DNA from: Atrina japonica
Lineage: Eukaryota > Mollusca > Bivalvia > Pterioida > Pinnidae
DNA length: 64,000 nt
Assembly: GCA_030159075.1 (NCBI GenBank)
Contig: BROG01000346.1
Span: 677,001 to 741,000, forward strand
Direction: 5' to 3'
In this document: positions 11,821 through 22,668 of the stretch, piece after piece
Layout of the letters: each line of letters begins with the position of its first letter
How positions within the stretch are numbered: the first letter of the stretch is position 1
The notes under the pieces: model-generated
Seen by the model: the letters and a program-made list of their open reading frames with translations, nothing else
The model's database searches: none
What the model was told of the DNA's origin: nothing
Translations under genes and position numbers: made by a program

Positions 11821-12816
11821 TTATGATGTCAAAATACTTAAATATCGCAAAAGTGTCAGGAAAAGCGATTTACAGTCTTTGCGAAACCCATCACTTAAAA
11901 AACTGTATATTACGGGGTTTAATCCGGAACTTAGAAAGTACGCTCTAAGAAATAAGTTATACATTGCGGTGTCGACGTTTGATGCTTGGTTTAAAACTTC
12001 CGGTGTCAAAGCCCTTATGAAAACAATGACCCAATAAGGAACGAATGCGATGATGAATAACACGGTGACTAAAAACAACATGATGGTTGTTTTGATCAGT
12101 TGTTCTTTCTGTTTTATGTAGTTATTTACGCATATTTTATATGCAATCACGGAATACACAAAAATGAGCAAAGAAACAACAGCAATGTTACAGGACATTA
12201 TCACTAACACAAATATTAGTGGATATTTCGTGTATTTCATATGGTCTTCTATTAGACATGTTTTTCCGGTTATAGGAGCGTAGTTTTCATATGGCTTTAA
12301 TGAGATGCTCTGGGTACCATACAGAAGTAATGATGGCCACCCAACTAAAACTGAAATAGACAATCCGGTAAATACAATTTTCTTTGCATCGCCAGCACAC
12401 ATCTTTTTTCGCAATGGCAGAACAATCTGGTAAAATCTATCGACTGCTATCCCAACTAATATAACGGAGGACCAATCGTTTGATAGAAAGGTCAAAAACC
12501 TTGAAAGTTTGCATAAGACGGGATTGTCGATTGCAATGTAATTTGCCAATACGAATATCTCGACTGGCATTGCAAAAAAACAAATGGCCGAATCACAGGC
12601 AGCAAGAACGATGATGAAAATCCTTGATGCTGATTTCTTCTTTTTAAACAGATACACGAGGAATACGACCACATTTCCGGGAGCGCCTATCAACATCATA
12701 ATTACTGTGAATACAATACTCGGAATAAAATCTTTTTGAATATCTAAGTCGTTGTACTTGGAATTGCCCTCTTCAATTTCAGTAACACTGTTATATGTGT
12801 TCGTTGTTCCGTTCAT
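11821..12816 (-). CDS. GPCR-1, class A orphan receptor
   Basis: A 331-residue seven-transmembrane receptor of the rhodopsin family, acting at the plasma membrane; ligand unknown. Visible landmarks: one N-glycosylation sequon at Asn2, a GxxGN motif in TM1 (Asn48), Asp75 in TM2 (2.50), Cys102 opening TM3 (3.25) followed by K-x-x-R-F, Thr109 at the 3.32 position, D-R-F at 126-128 in place of DRY, Trp160 in TM4, Cys187 in extracellular loop 2 (disulfide partner), Phe258 where Trp6.48 is usual with Pro260, and NPVIY at 300-304. Intracellular loop 3 is short. The third loop and tail lack Cys palmitoylation sites. The start is supported by a strong acceptor ending at 12836. It is most similar to GPCR-2. 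Absence of Asp3.32 argues against an aminergic receptor. Class assignment is sure; subfamily is not. Confidence 0.95.
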   Translation of the reverse strand: MNGTTNTYNSVTEIEEGNSKYNDLDIQKDFIPSIVFTVIMMLIGAPGNVVVFLVYLFKKKKSASRIFIIVLAACDSAICFFAMPVEIFVLANYIAIDNPVLCKLSRFLTFLSNDWSSVILVGIAVDRFYQIVLPLRKKMCAGDAKKIVFTGLSISVLVGWPSLLLYGTQSISLKPYENYAPITGKTCLIEDHMKYTKYPLIFVLVIMSCNIAVVSLLIFVYSVIAYKICVNNYIKQKEQLIKTTIMLFLVTVLFIIAFVPYWVIVFIRALTPEVLNQASNVDTAMYNLFLRAYFLSSGLNPVIYSFLSDGFRKDCKSLFLTLLRYLSILTS

Positions 12817-12835
12817 TTTTGCAATCTTCTAAGAC

Positions 12836-12853
12836 CTGTAAGAAAAGAAAACG
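12836..12853 (-). other. Probable 3' splice acceptor before GPCR-1
   Basis: The minus strand reads a pyrimidine tract TTTTCTTTTCTTACAG directly before a 19-base leader and the ATG. This suggests an intron in the 5' untranslated region; the upstream exon is not identified. Confidence 0.6.
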
Positions 12854-12970
12854 AAACCAAATATACTTACAAACACACATATTCGACTTATCCTACTTCG
12901 AACATTTGGCTCTTTACATCACTTGATCTGTCATGCATTATGTATTCCTGTTAATCGTTAATAAAGAGAA

Positions 12971-13152
12971 TACTGTATATAGGAAAGTTTTCGCCCCCGC
13001 TTAGTTATCGCCTCTTTAGCCCTCATCATCAGTGTGTGAAATCAAAACTGGGCGAATTCAAAACGGTAAATCCCTGAATTTTTATTAATCTTTGAGAGTA
13101 TTCATTACATATTTAATCTTAAACAGCACACATAATTGTCTAAAATATGAAA

Positions 13153-13184
<32 letters not shown>

Positions 13185-13275
13185 AAAGTTATTAATTGTT
13201 TAAAAAAGCGTGGTAAAAATTATATTTAATCACTGATAAAAATTGCTGATTGTTACACACATTACACATTTGTTT
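12971..13275 (-). mobile_element. TTTTCGCCC MITE-like element, decayed copy
   Basis: It matches, in the opposite orientation, the element at 31213-31581: the GTTTTCGCCC end, GGGCGAATTCAAAACGGTAAA (split across lines) and a decayed far end around TGTTACACACATTACACATT. An (AAT)n tract at 13155-13182 lies inside. It sits about 150 bases upstream of the GPCR-1 acceptor. Confidence 0.5.
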
Positions 13276-13295
13276 CTTAAGGGGAAGAAGGACAC

Positions 13296-13311
13296 CTGGT
13301 CACGTGACCAG
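13296..13311. other. 16-bp perfect palindrome
   Basis: CTGGTCACGTGACCAG, with a central CACGTG E-box. It is upstream of GPCR-1, but a regulatory role is only a guess. Confidence 0.3.
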
Positions 13312-13667
13312 AATGTCAATACAGTAATTTAAACTGGAACTGATGTTGGCAATGCAAACAAAAATGACAGACGGCGCAAATTTCACAGAAGACATAAATT
13401 AAATTGTAAATTTCTATCAAAAAGTAAATTAAGTTGTTCTTTGTGAAAAAAAAGATTTAACAGTCATGTTTTACCACAGCTTCACATTGTCTGGCATCTT
13501 TTGTCCCTTTGTCTGTTTCTCTGGGTACAGTCATATTTTGGCATAAATTATTACTACTATCTTATTTTATATGATACTTTATACAATATATTGTGATACT
13601 TTTCACCAATATAAGTTTTGTTTGAAATTTGATGTACGCCAGAATCAATAGTTTCACAGACCAATGG

Positions 13668-13857
13668 TAGAGAAGAGATCCCGCTTACATGGTAGCCGAG
13701 GAAGACACCCGTGGAAGAAACAACTGGCCATGTGTATGTAAACTTTCTCACAAAAACAGCTTAAGTTACAACGAAACTCGAACCCGCGCTGACCAGAAGT
13801 GAGAGACGTCGTGATTCAAAGTGCGATGCTTTAATTACTTGGCCACGGAGGCCCCGA
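13668..13857 (-). mobile_element. SINE-D copy
   Basis: On the minus strand it opens with a tRNA-like head (GCCTCCGTGGCCAAGTAATT) and B box GGGTTCGAGTTTC, then the family phrase TTTTTGTGAGAAAGTTTAC. It is similar to the copies at 17284 and 61688 and is 3'-shortened. Confidence 0.6.
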
Positions 13858-13907
13858 GCACATTCGCCATACAGATAAGGGAAAACTGTAAACAACCAAA
13901 ACAATAA

Positions 13908-13948
13908 ACAACAACAACAGCAACAACAACAACAACAACAGCAACAAC

Positions 13949-13980
<32 letters not shown>

Positions 13981-14003
13981 TAATAATAATAATAATAATA
14001 ATG
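13908..14003. repeat. (CAA)n-(TAA)n compound microsatellite
   Basis: (CAA/CAG)n changes to (TAA)n at about 13949, with one TGA interruption. Confidence 0.9.
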
Positions 14004-14224
14004 AAACGTTTGCTTACTTTAAAGAAGGGGAAGTTATAATAATTTCTAATTCTAATTAAAGACTTTAACCTTGATACAATACAAGGGTAAATTAATTCTA
14101 ATCCATAATGAGTTAACATTTATACTGACTGACTATAACAAAAGATTAGTGAGCCGAGGGACTCAATAAGAAAAAAAACTATATTAGGAATTCAAAAATA
14201 TATATCAAATGCTAAGATAGTCAT

Positions 14225-14430
14225 CATTTTACGTTGATACTCATAGATGGATATCGGAATACAATTAGGTTTAATATTCGGCCTTGTATGATACCACTTT
14301 CTATTTTAGAACTTTTCATCTATGTTTATTCGAGTTCAACAGATATAGTCTTATTGACACAAACGATCGTCTTCAACATTGGTTTTTTGCCACCTCATTC
14401 TTTTGCAAAACTATAAAGATGATCTTTATG
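14225..14430 (+). repeat. Dispersed repeat L, copy 1
   Basis: Shares a 'tgataccac-tttctattttagaa' block and ACAAACGATCGTCTTCAACATT with the copies at 32795 and 57385. Family unknown; no ORF. Confidence 0.45.
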
Positions 14431-14880
14431 ATATTAAAATTCGCTTGATCAAATTCAAATTCGGTATCTTAGTACAATCTAACAAAGTCCCTAACGACAA
14501 CAAATAAAGATTTTGTATGTAAAACAAATAACAAAGAATAGAACAATTCTCAGTAAAATCTATAATAAAACTTTGAATACCTTATATATTACGTGGAAAA
14601 TCTTATTTTCTTAGACAAATATTTGAGAGGGAAATTCCTGTTTATCTATTGTTTCTTTTTCCCTTTTCACTTTATATTGATTGGGTGCTGTTTTTCCGAC
14701 CACAGTGTACTGCCTGTGTTCTTAAATAATAAACCATTTATGTAATTGATGAATACTTGTTAAGAAAGAGAAACAAGTGAACCACTGTGTTAACGGTTGA
14801 CAGTTTCAAACTAGAAAAATGCTTTTTCATCACCAAAGTATTGGACTAACTTAATCATACAATTGAACGAGAATAATAAA
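14431..14880. other. Intergenic, no gene seen
   Basis: AT-rich sequence, no recognised feature. Confidence 0.5.
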
Positions 14881-14883
14881 ATC

Positions 14884-15394
14884 TTACATGGGTGTGTTAA
14901 GTGGAGAAGGAATTCTTATATGGGTGTGATAAGTGGAGGATATAATCATATATGGGTGTGTTAAGTGGAGAAGGAAATCGTATATGGGTGTGTTAAGTAG
15001 AGGATATAATCATATATGGGTGTGTTAAGTGGAGAAGGAAATCTTATATGGGTGTGTTAAGTGGAGTATATAATCATATGTGGGTGTGTTAAGTGGAGAA
15101 GGAAATCTTATATGGGTGTATTAAGTGGAGGATATAATCATATATGGGTGTGTTAAGTGGAAAAGGAAATCTTATAAGGGGTGTTAAGTGGAGAAGGAAA
15201 TCTTATATGGGTGTGTTAAGTGGAGAAGGAAATCTTATATGGGTGTGTTAAGTGGAGAAGGAAATCATATATGGGTGTGTTAAGTGGAGGATATAATCTT
15301 ATATGGGTGTATTAAGTGGAGAATATAATCTTTATATGGGTGTGTTAAGTGGAGAATATAATCTTATATGGATGTGTTAAGTGAAGAAGGAAAT
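14884..15394. repeat. 32-bp minisatellite, alternating unit types
   Basis: About 16 units of 32 bp sharing TATGGGTGTGTTAAGTGGAG. Type A continues AAGGAAATCTTA and type B continues GATATAATCATA. The first half runs A-B-A-B as a 64-bp higher-order repeat; the second half is mostly A with three B-like units. Confidence 0.9.
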
Positions 15395-15822
15395 CTCCAT
15401 CCAGGTAGTAAGAATCTGTTTGTCCAATACTTCGGAGACCCTTGGATTGGACTTTCATATTTCTACCAGGAGGCTGGAGATTTCCGTATATACTCAACAC
15501 ACCGATGTTTGATAATTGTTGAAACTATTCACTGTATTCGGGAATACACGGTTTCTCTACGTCATCTTAGCGCGTGTAAAATGTCCTTCCCTCGGGAATA
15601 GACAGAGTATTCTCCCATCATGGACAGACGTTTCTACCATTTTGTCAAGCCATATCTTCTCTGTCGCGCCAGAATTTATGTACGTGCATAAGAATGTGTT
15701 TAAATCATGGAAGAAAAATAATCAAACATTAGTGTACTGAGTGGAACGAGAAATCTCAACCCTCGTAGAAAGAATCTGAACGTCCAGTCCTCAGGAAACC
15801 CTCGGATTGGATAACCAGATTC
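15373..15822 (+). repeat. Direct duplication flanking the minisatellite
   Basis: Segments 15373-15462 and 15732-15822 are diverged copies (shared phrases GAAATCTC, AAGAATCTG, GTCCA, CGGA/GGAAACCCT-GGATTGG). The first copy starts with one unit of the 32-bp array, so the array probably grew from the start of this longer repeat. Confidence 0.55.
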
Positions 15823-16248
15823 ATAAAATTCGAATGAAGATTTACTTATCCACTCCACACATGTACGATTCTATTAATATCTTCACGGGTAACCACTGTT
15901 TTTATTTTTGCATTTTTATGTAATTTCCTTTTTTCCGGAATATAACGAGATCCGGCGGAAACATCCGAATTTGAAATATTCATATATACAATGGATAACT
16001 GTAATGTTCCCATTCACATAATGTCGTTTTTTTTCACAAACACCATGTGTCTTCTACATTTACTTGATGACTTCACTAAGTATAACTATATTAATTGTAA
16101 CACTATATATGAACAATAAACTTAATACAAGTTTTCTTGCTTAGATTTCTATTTCATTTTTAAAACTAGTGGAATATCGTTAAATCGAAATTGGATGAAT
16201 TGAAATTCAAGTAATATTGTAGTTCAACAACCGGTTCCGATTTTATGG
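15823..16248. other. Intergenic, no gene seen
   Basis: AT-rich sequence, nothing recognised. Confidence 0.5.
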
Positions 16249-16512
16249 TTTCACTAAGTGAAATGTTGAGTTGCCTTTTCGTTGGCCGTTGTTGAGACGT
16301 GTGTACCAATATTGACGAGGATACACTCCTCACGTATTTCATTGGACTAGACTGTGGACTCACGGCAGACAAGGGATGCTTACTCCTCCATGGCACCTGA
16401 TCCCACGTCTTGGTTTCCAGAGGTCCGTGTTTGTCCATTTTTACCGGATTTGTATCTATGTCCTGGACATTCTATTGATTTATACTTTGGTATCTGAGAT
16501 TTTTTATATTGC
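16249..16512 (+). mobile_element. PLE-B 3' tail fragment
   Basis: A complete untranslated tail, from TTTCACTAAGTGAAATGTTG through the CATGGCACCTGATCCCAC and CCAGAGGTCCGTGTTTGTCC blocks to TTTGGTATCTGAGA. Confidence 0.8.
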
Positions 16513-17283
16513 TACATTTGTTAATGAAAATTAAAATTTTGGTTATCTTGCATTCTGGATATTTTGAAATGATAGAAGTGGTTCACTTAATACGTCTATT
16601 AACTAAAATTTCGGTTATCTCGATTTACTAAACGCTTTGATTGTAAGGTGTCCTATCACCTTTACTAATTGATGCAGGTGATTAAACAATGCTTTGAGCT
16701 ATGTCTTCTTAGTATCATTTCGTGATAATATTGATTTTATGGACACCATTGTTAAGGCAATGTATGTATTATCTCTCTCCCTGAGTTGGGATGTGTGATG
16801 CCTATTGCACAAGCAACCATAACTATGCTTGGTAGACTTAAGAGACAGTTACTCTGTCAGTGTAAAATATTTTCTCTTGTTAACCATAGTCAGATCTTTA
16901 AACTAACCTGCCATCATTTCAAATTTTTACAATGCAAGTTTGCTATTGCTAAAGATAAATGTAAGAAATGATAATATTATACCAAAGTATTAATCTTCAA
17001 GAGGTTCATGGGACAAATTTGTAGCTCTGATGTACATTGCACATGCGCGGACTTCTCAGAAACCCAAGGTCGGGTTCAGGAGTCATGTTGGAGAAGGCAT
17101 CCCTGACGACCTATCACAATGACCCGACTCATATGAAAGCAAGTGCGGAATAAGCCCCCCCCCCCACGACTATTATCGAATAGGTAACATGTTAATCAGT
17201 GAACCATGACACTTGTAAACAAAGTTATTATACCGACTATGAATTTTGCGACAATATTTGTACAAATATAGGCATTCAACAAC
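16513..17283. other. Intergenic, no gene seen
   Basis: It holds two similar 'aaatttcggttatctcgatt' blocks near 16530 and 16610 that hint at an eroded mariner-type repeat, and a C11 run at 17156. No gene. Confidence 0.4.
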
Positions 17284-17535
17284 TGGCCCCCGTGGCCGAA
17301 TTTTTATAGCATGGCGCTTTCAACCATGAAGTCTCTAACTACTGGTCAGCGCAGGTTCGAGCCCGGCTGGAACCTAAGCTGATTTTTTGTGATTATGTTA
17401 GCTAGGTTACTTGTGGAAGGCCGGTGGTCTTTTCCTGGGTATATTGTAACCAAGTTCCCTCCTATACCATTAAAAATTGGCCACCACCACACAACTGAAA
17501 AAATTGTTCAGTGTGACAAAAAAACATTCAAAATT
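17284..17535 (+). mobile_element. SINE-D copy, best preserved
   Basis: tRNA-like head with GTGGCCGAATTTTTATAGCA and B box GGTTCGAGCCC, then GTGGTCTTTTCCTGGGTATA, a CCACCACCACACAACTGAAA block and an ACAAAAAAACATTC tail. It serves as the reference copy for the family here. Confidence 0.65.
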
Positions 17536-18207
17536 CAACATTTAGTCAAGACCATTTATATGCAGTAGTAAACAAACGCATTAAAAAAAAAAAAAAATAA
17601 ATAAAAAAAACAAAACAAAAACAAAAAAACCCAAAATGGAAATGTAAAACATGGATGCTTACCACCGGGCTGTAAATCACAGGTACAAACAATGGCTGAA
17701 AACTGGTCAGTTGAATACGAAAAGTCGTACAGAAAAATAGATACAAGTAAATGTCAAGTTAGCTATTGCTGATTTACTTGTTTAAATGTAAATGAACATA
17801 ACATAAAGATCGCTTATTTTAAAAGCAACAATTTATGAACAGAGGCTTGTTTTGGTTTTCCTCGCTAAGTTTTGTTCTCGGAAATCAAGTCATATTTAGA
17901 ATAATGATTGGACGATAGAATTGCATATAAATAGTGTAATTAGCTATGTTTACTTAGTTACTACTTTGGTATTATGTTTATAATATTTATGTATGTCAAT
18001 AAAACTTTGCTCTTTCTTTTGTCATTTTGCACCCATTAAACTTTTTCATCGATTCTCAGTTTTCAATTCCATTGTTTTCTTTTAGGTCATTACTTTATCT
18101 TGTTGTTGTGTACTAAAATTGAGAATACTTTTGCGTTGTCATAAATTACAGTTGTAGCGATGTAACAATTGACATCGACAAACTAAAACTGACATTACTA
18201 CTTGATT

Positions 18208-18208
<1 letters not shown>
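17536..18208. other. Intergenic, no gene seen
   Basis: An A-rich run lies at 17581-17632. No gene recognised. Confidence 0.5.
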
Positions 18209-18244
<36 letters not shown>

Positions 18245-18299
18245 AACTACTACAACTTCGTTCATCATCATCGTCGCCGTCATTATCATCATCATTTTA
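18209..18299. repeat. (CTA)n and (CAT)n trinucleotide tract
   Basis: (CTA)n to about 18243, then imperfect ACT/CAT/CGT triplets. The Leu/Ser-rich ORF over it is an artefact. Confidence 0.85.
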
Positions 18300-18444
18300 T
18301 TATCTTCATAATATCCCTTCATTACCTCTTACCTGCAAATTATCTCGCCATTTTCTCGAAATTGCAACTGTTGAAGAAATCGTACATGACAATAGAACGT
18401 GTATAAGTCCAGATCATCCAGTCTAATATTTCAACTGTGAATTG

Positions 18445-18533
18445 TTAGGATTCAACCCTATAGACACATTTGGACTGGTCTAAATCATTGATATAAAGGA
18501 GAGTCCATTGTTTTTCAGGGGTTGATGAGTTAA
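18445..18533. mobile_element. TTAA-flanked MITE, copy 1
   Basis: An 89-bp element with imperfect inverted ends; the right end reads TTAACTCATCAACCCC on the minus strand. The internal text GACACATTTGGACTGGTCTA is shared with the copies at 39164 and 58979. TTAA flanks point to a piggyBac-type mobiliser, by inference. It lies 132 bases beyond the GPCR-2 stop codon. Confidence 0.65.
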
Positions 18534-18664
18534 TAATATCACAGATGATAAGCTGTTTGCTAAAATTAATTTTTTTTGTTCAAATACCGTGAAATATGCT
18601 TTAGCTATAATGTCACTGATGTTTGTCAGTTTTGTTTATATATAAAACAATTCAGTATGTTTTA

Positions 18665-19889
18665 TTACGTGCACTTATACAGTAATGTCGTATACCATGA
18701 CCAGAAAATCTTTTTACATTCTGTGCGAAATTTTTGGCTCATGAAGCTGTAGATCACTGGATTCAATGCAGAACTGAGGAAGTAGGTTCGAATGAACAAG
18801 TTGTGAATTGTTATATTTGTGTCCGACGTTTCCGTGAGGAGCTTCGGATTCAAATATCGAATTAGTACAATGACGCAATAAGGGACAAATGTTATAATGA
18901 ATAATAATGTTACTAAAAATAGCATGAGCGTGGATTTCATCATCCGAGACTTTTGAGCTTGCTGATTATCGGTTGGACTCGGTTTAGGACTAAGGACAGC
19001 CCTGTTATTTAGTGGACCCAACCATATTCTGTTTGAATGTGGCGTATTGTTCTTTCGTTCTTTGTGGACTACTTTGTTTGTTCTTTTGTAAGCGGAAGGA
19101 AAAACGATCGCATCGTGGTTATCCGTTGGTGAAGTCGCCAGGAGTTTTGTAGAGTGCAAAACCTTGTGACCGATCACAGAATAGAGACCGACCATTAACA
19201 CATCGGAAATGATGTTACCAAACATCAGTACACAAATATACATTAACGGGTATTTAGTCTCATACATGTGGTCTGATATTAAACAGGTTTTCCCCAGCAC
19301 GTTATGACTAGGAAGCTTGAAAGTGTGTGTACCGTAGATAAGTAAGGAAGGCCAGCCTATACTAAGCGAACATATCATGGCGATAAGGACCACAATCTTG
19401 GCTCCTTTGGGAGTCATTTGCTTTTTGAACGGTAAACACAAATGGGAAAAACGATCGACGGCTATTCCTAATAAAATAACAGATGATGCATTGTTCATAA
19501 AGAATGTCAAAAACCGGGACACTTTACACAAAACTGGCAGATCCGTTTGTACAAAGTTAAGTAGAAAGTATATTTCTACCGGCATCGCAAAAAAGCAAAG
19601 GACTAAATCAAACGCTGTCAAGGCAACAATGAAAATTCTTGATGTTGTTTTTCTCCATCTTTGCACGTACACAAATATCGCTAATAGATTCCCAGGTACG
19701 CCGATTATCATCATTAACACAATAAAGAAAACACTGGGCACTAGATGTCGCTTCACGATATCCTCGTTATACAGCGACAGCAATTCACACACTGGGCACT
19801 AGATGTCGCTTCACGATATCCTCGTTATACAGCGACAGCAATTCACCTGCACTGCCTGTTTCAGTTATGTTCGTGGCGTTGTCGATCAT
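18665..19889 (-). CDS. GPCR-2, class A orphan receptor, start disrupted
   Basis: A plasma-membrane seven-transmembrane receptor, closest to GPCR-1, ligand unknown. The long open frame runs from 19792 to the stop at 18665, with no ATG at its 5' edge (it opens with GTG after an in-frame TAG). Its TM1 Asn35, Asp62 (2.50), Cys89 (3.25), Thr at 3.32, D-R-F at 113-115, GWPSLL in TM4, an extracellular loop 2 Cys in GKTC, Phe for Trp6.48 and NPVIY are all intact. Loop 3 is about 70 residues and basic. The natural ATG is at 19889 and encodes an N-terminus with two sequons (NAT, NIT), but a 58-bp tandem duplication shifts the frame and it stops at 19785-19787. This is either a real null allele, a pseudogene or an assembly error. 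A minus-strand AATAAA overlaps the stop (18661-18666). Confidence 0.85.
19731..19846. repeat. 58-bp exact tandem duplication in GPCR-2
   Basis: Two consecutive copies of 58 bases (19731-19788 and 19789-19846), identical by eye. As 58 is not a multiple of three, it breaks the reading frame of GPCR-2 between its ATG and TM1. Confidence 0.95.
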
Positions 19890-19908
19890 CTCTATGGCTG
19901 TTTTTTGT

Positions 19909-19930
19909 CTGAAGAACAAAACAAATAATA
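19909..19930 (-). other. Probable 3' splice acceptor before GPCR-2
   Basis: The minus strand reads TTTGTTTTGTTCTTCAG, 19 bases before the natural ATG at 19889. The spacing is the same as in GPCR-1. Confidence 0.55.
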
Positions 19931-20044
19931 AGGTTACTTAACTGCTGTGTACTTGTATCTTTAAATATTACATAGAACATAATTTACTCCTCACTAACAT
20001 AGTTTCATAGCATCTATTATTTTAGTATTTGTATTGGAAGCAAT

Positions 20045-20311
20045 ACCAGTCATTCAGTAGCGCGCTAGACTTTTGATCTTGAGGTCGTAAGTTCGAGTCA
20101 AGTCGGCGGCAGGTCTGTTTCCTGTCCTTTGGGTGAGACAGTAAAAACCGAAATCCCGTGTCGAAGTAGATGTCGGCACGTTAAAGAACCCTCACTGCTC
20201 AATGGCCATAAGTGCCGAGCATAGGCCAAAATCTGAAGCCCTTCCATCGCATTTGGTGACATCTCCATATGAGTGATATATTCTTGTGTGGGATGCAAAA
20301 CAACTATACAA
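20045..20311 (+). mobile_element. SINE-A copy 3
   Basis: The head is diverged (CCAGTCATTCAGTAGCGCGC) but the B box and central domain are clear. The tail is altered to GGATGCAAAACAACT. Confidence 0.75.
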
Positions 20312-20611
20312 CTCAACTCAACTACCACTTACTATATAAAACACTTAACAAAGATTAACGTGTTTTATAGAAGTCATTTAAATATTGCTAGTCAGTCAAT
20401 AAAAGATTCCAGGGTGGCAAACCTTGGCAGAATCAATTACTAATATACTCGGGCAATAAACATTCTTTACAAATACGTGTTTGTATAGTAAATTTGAAAT
20501 CGGTGAAAATATAAACTTTATTAAGCTAAGGCAATGAAATTTTTGCCCGGCATAATTCTCTTGATAAGAATCCAAATATAGTCTTTGTTACTCTAGTGAC
20601 TTTCAATACAA

Positions 20612-20615
<4 letters not shown>

Positions 20616-20693
<78 letters not shown>

Positions 20694-20840
20694 AATCCCA
20701 TATACAGTAAAACTACGTTATAATGCCACCATTTGAGGGAAACCTTAAATGAAATTATTGGGTAATTGGAAAAGTAGACTTTCAAAAATTTTGGTGTAAA
20801 GCAAAGTGAAAAATGAATAAATAAATAAATAAATAAATAA

Positions 20841-20899
<59 letters not shown>
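20616..20899. repeat. Two (TA)n tracts with an (AAAT)n tract
   Basis: (TA)n at 20616-20691 and 20838-20899, with (AAAT)n at about 20813-20838. The 120 bases between begin ACAGTAAAACTACGTTATAA, which resembles the end of a mariner-type MITE. Confidence 0.85.
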
Positions 20900-20901
<2 letters not shown>

Positions 20902-21100
20902 GATATATTTCTAAAATTAATAACTTCAAATGAAGTAATATTATTTGTCCTTCATTTCATACAAAGTAATTTTATTGGGTGTGTAATATCAGATATCTTA
21001 TACAAGTGCGTTTTGCTTGCATTATGAAGACTAAATGCATAATATTCATGTCTATAAAATTTATTGCTAACATAAATAGGTATCTATGAATTTTATTCTC

Positions 21101-21327
21101 AGTTCGAGTCCAGCCGGCGGCAGCTTGGTTTCCTGTCATTCGGATAAGACAGTAAAAATCGAGGTCCCGTGTCACAGTAGGTTTCGGTGCGTTTAAGAAC
21201 CCTCACTGCTCAATGGCCGTAAGTGCTGAGCATAGGCTAAAAATTGAAGTTCTTCACCGGCTTGTGGTGACGTCTCTATATGAGGGAAGGATTCTCGAGT
21301 GAGTCAATAATAAATAAAGAAACAAAC
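21101..21327 (+). mobile_element. SINE-A copy 4, head-truncated
   Basis: It starts at the B box (AGTTCGAGTCC) and continues through the central domain to a TAATAAATAAAGAAAC tail. The A box is missing. Confidence 0.75.
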
Positions 21328-22563
21328 TTAATTTTGTGACGTCACAAACATCTCATTCCACCAGAAGATCACACAGATAATCGTGAAGTTAAGAGATTCA
21401 AAATATTTTTTCTCAAAAACACTTATTTTTGGAGCGATCTTTGAGAAGCATACCACTAGTTCTGCATCTTTAATAGATATATTATACCGTTGTTTCACAA
21501 GTTGGAGCACGAGATGAACTATAACACACAGCACACAATGTGAAGCTGCGGCTAATATTTATTTCCTAAATATAGCTTGTTTTATGAGCTCTCTTGAGTG
21601 TTAGTTACCACATTCTTATTTTGGTAAGCACCAGGGCTATGTAATATGCGTACAACGTAATTTGACAATGGGTTAATTTTCACAGAAGTTTGTTTATGTG
21701 ATAGCACTTAGAAACCATCTGGAAATAGTCATCATCCCACTACCTACCACTAAACAAGTACTTCTCTCACAAACACAGTCTTCTATTATTGTAAGTTTAC
21801 ATACTACATGAACGTAATAAAACGATGTAGCAGGATAATAGAATATTTTCACAGTTTCTGCCGCTGCTGTGAACATTTTCAAAAATGTTACGCAAACATC
21901 AATTTCTAGGTATTTATAGACACTGCATTTTCGTGATATTTATTAGATTAAACATACTTTATTGCCAAAATATATGCAAAAGGATTGGATTCAGGTTTTC
22001 AGACTTGTAAAATCCTCTCCCTCTATTTATCACTGCACCAGAACTTTATAAACCCCCCAAATCAACTGTTTTCAACCCGATAACGTTTGTGCGAGACTAT
22101 TGTTTCTGTTAGTGATGGAATGACGCTAGCAGACAATATCCCGCGGTTACGTAATTTCAGTGGGAAAATTACGTAGAGTTACGTTCAATCACCATTAAAG
22201 ATAGTGGTACCATACAAACGTTATCGGTTATCACGTGGTACATGAATTAGTCCCATTATTTTCAGCTTTAATGTGTGTGAAATTTTGCTTTCACTCTACT
22301 AGGAAATCCCCTTTATAACAGAATTGCGCACTGTCGTGAATGAATATTTCATTGCATTGAATTATTTGTAAACATTTCCGATTGCCTTATGAAGAATGTA
22401 TCGGAGGATACGTTAAAACATATTCTGATGCGATATAAACGATATCATTTTTAATACTTTGGTATCTGGAATTTTTATATTTTAAATTATGTATCTAACA
22501 TTAATCATTAGATGCGTGAAATACCAAACAAATCGACATTGTGGAGATGACCTTTTACGTTTA
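21328..22563. other. Intergenic, no gene seen
   Basis: No coding or repeat match apart from a short PLE-B terminal-like phrase (ACTTTGGTATCTGGAATTTT) near 22458. Confidence 0.4.
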
Positions 22564-22668
22564 TCATGATCCACTTTTTGATTTACCAGGGGTTTGACCA
22601 AAAAGTGCTCATTTTCATGTTCACACGTTTTGGTAACAACCCTTGTAAATCAAAAAGTGGGAACATGA
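22564..22668. other. 105-base hairpin
   Basis: The two arms (22564-22604 and 22628-22668) pair over about 40 bases with about five mismatches or bulges; both contain ACTTTTTGATTTAC on their own strand sense. The loop is about 23 bases. It could be a small MITE or a microRNA-like precursor. No second copy is seen here. Confidence 0.6.

Noticed and set aside
19377..19802. 141-residue plus-strand ORF
   Set aside because: It lies opposite the GPCR-2 coding frame and is its antisense shadow.
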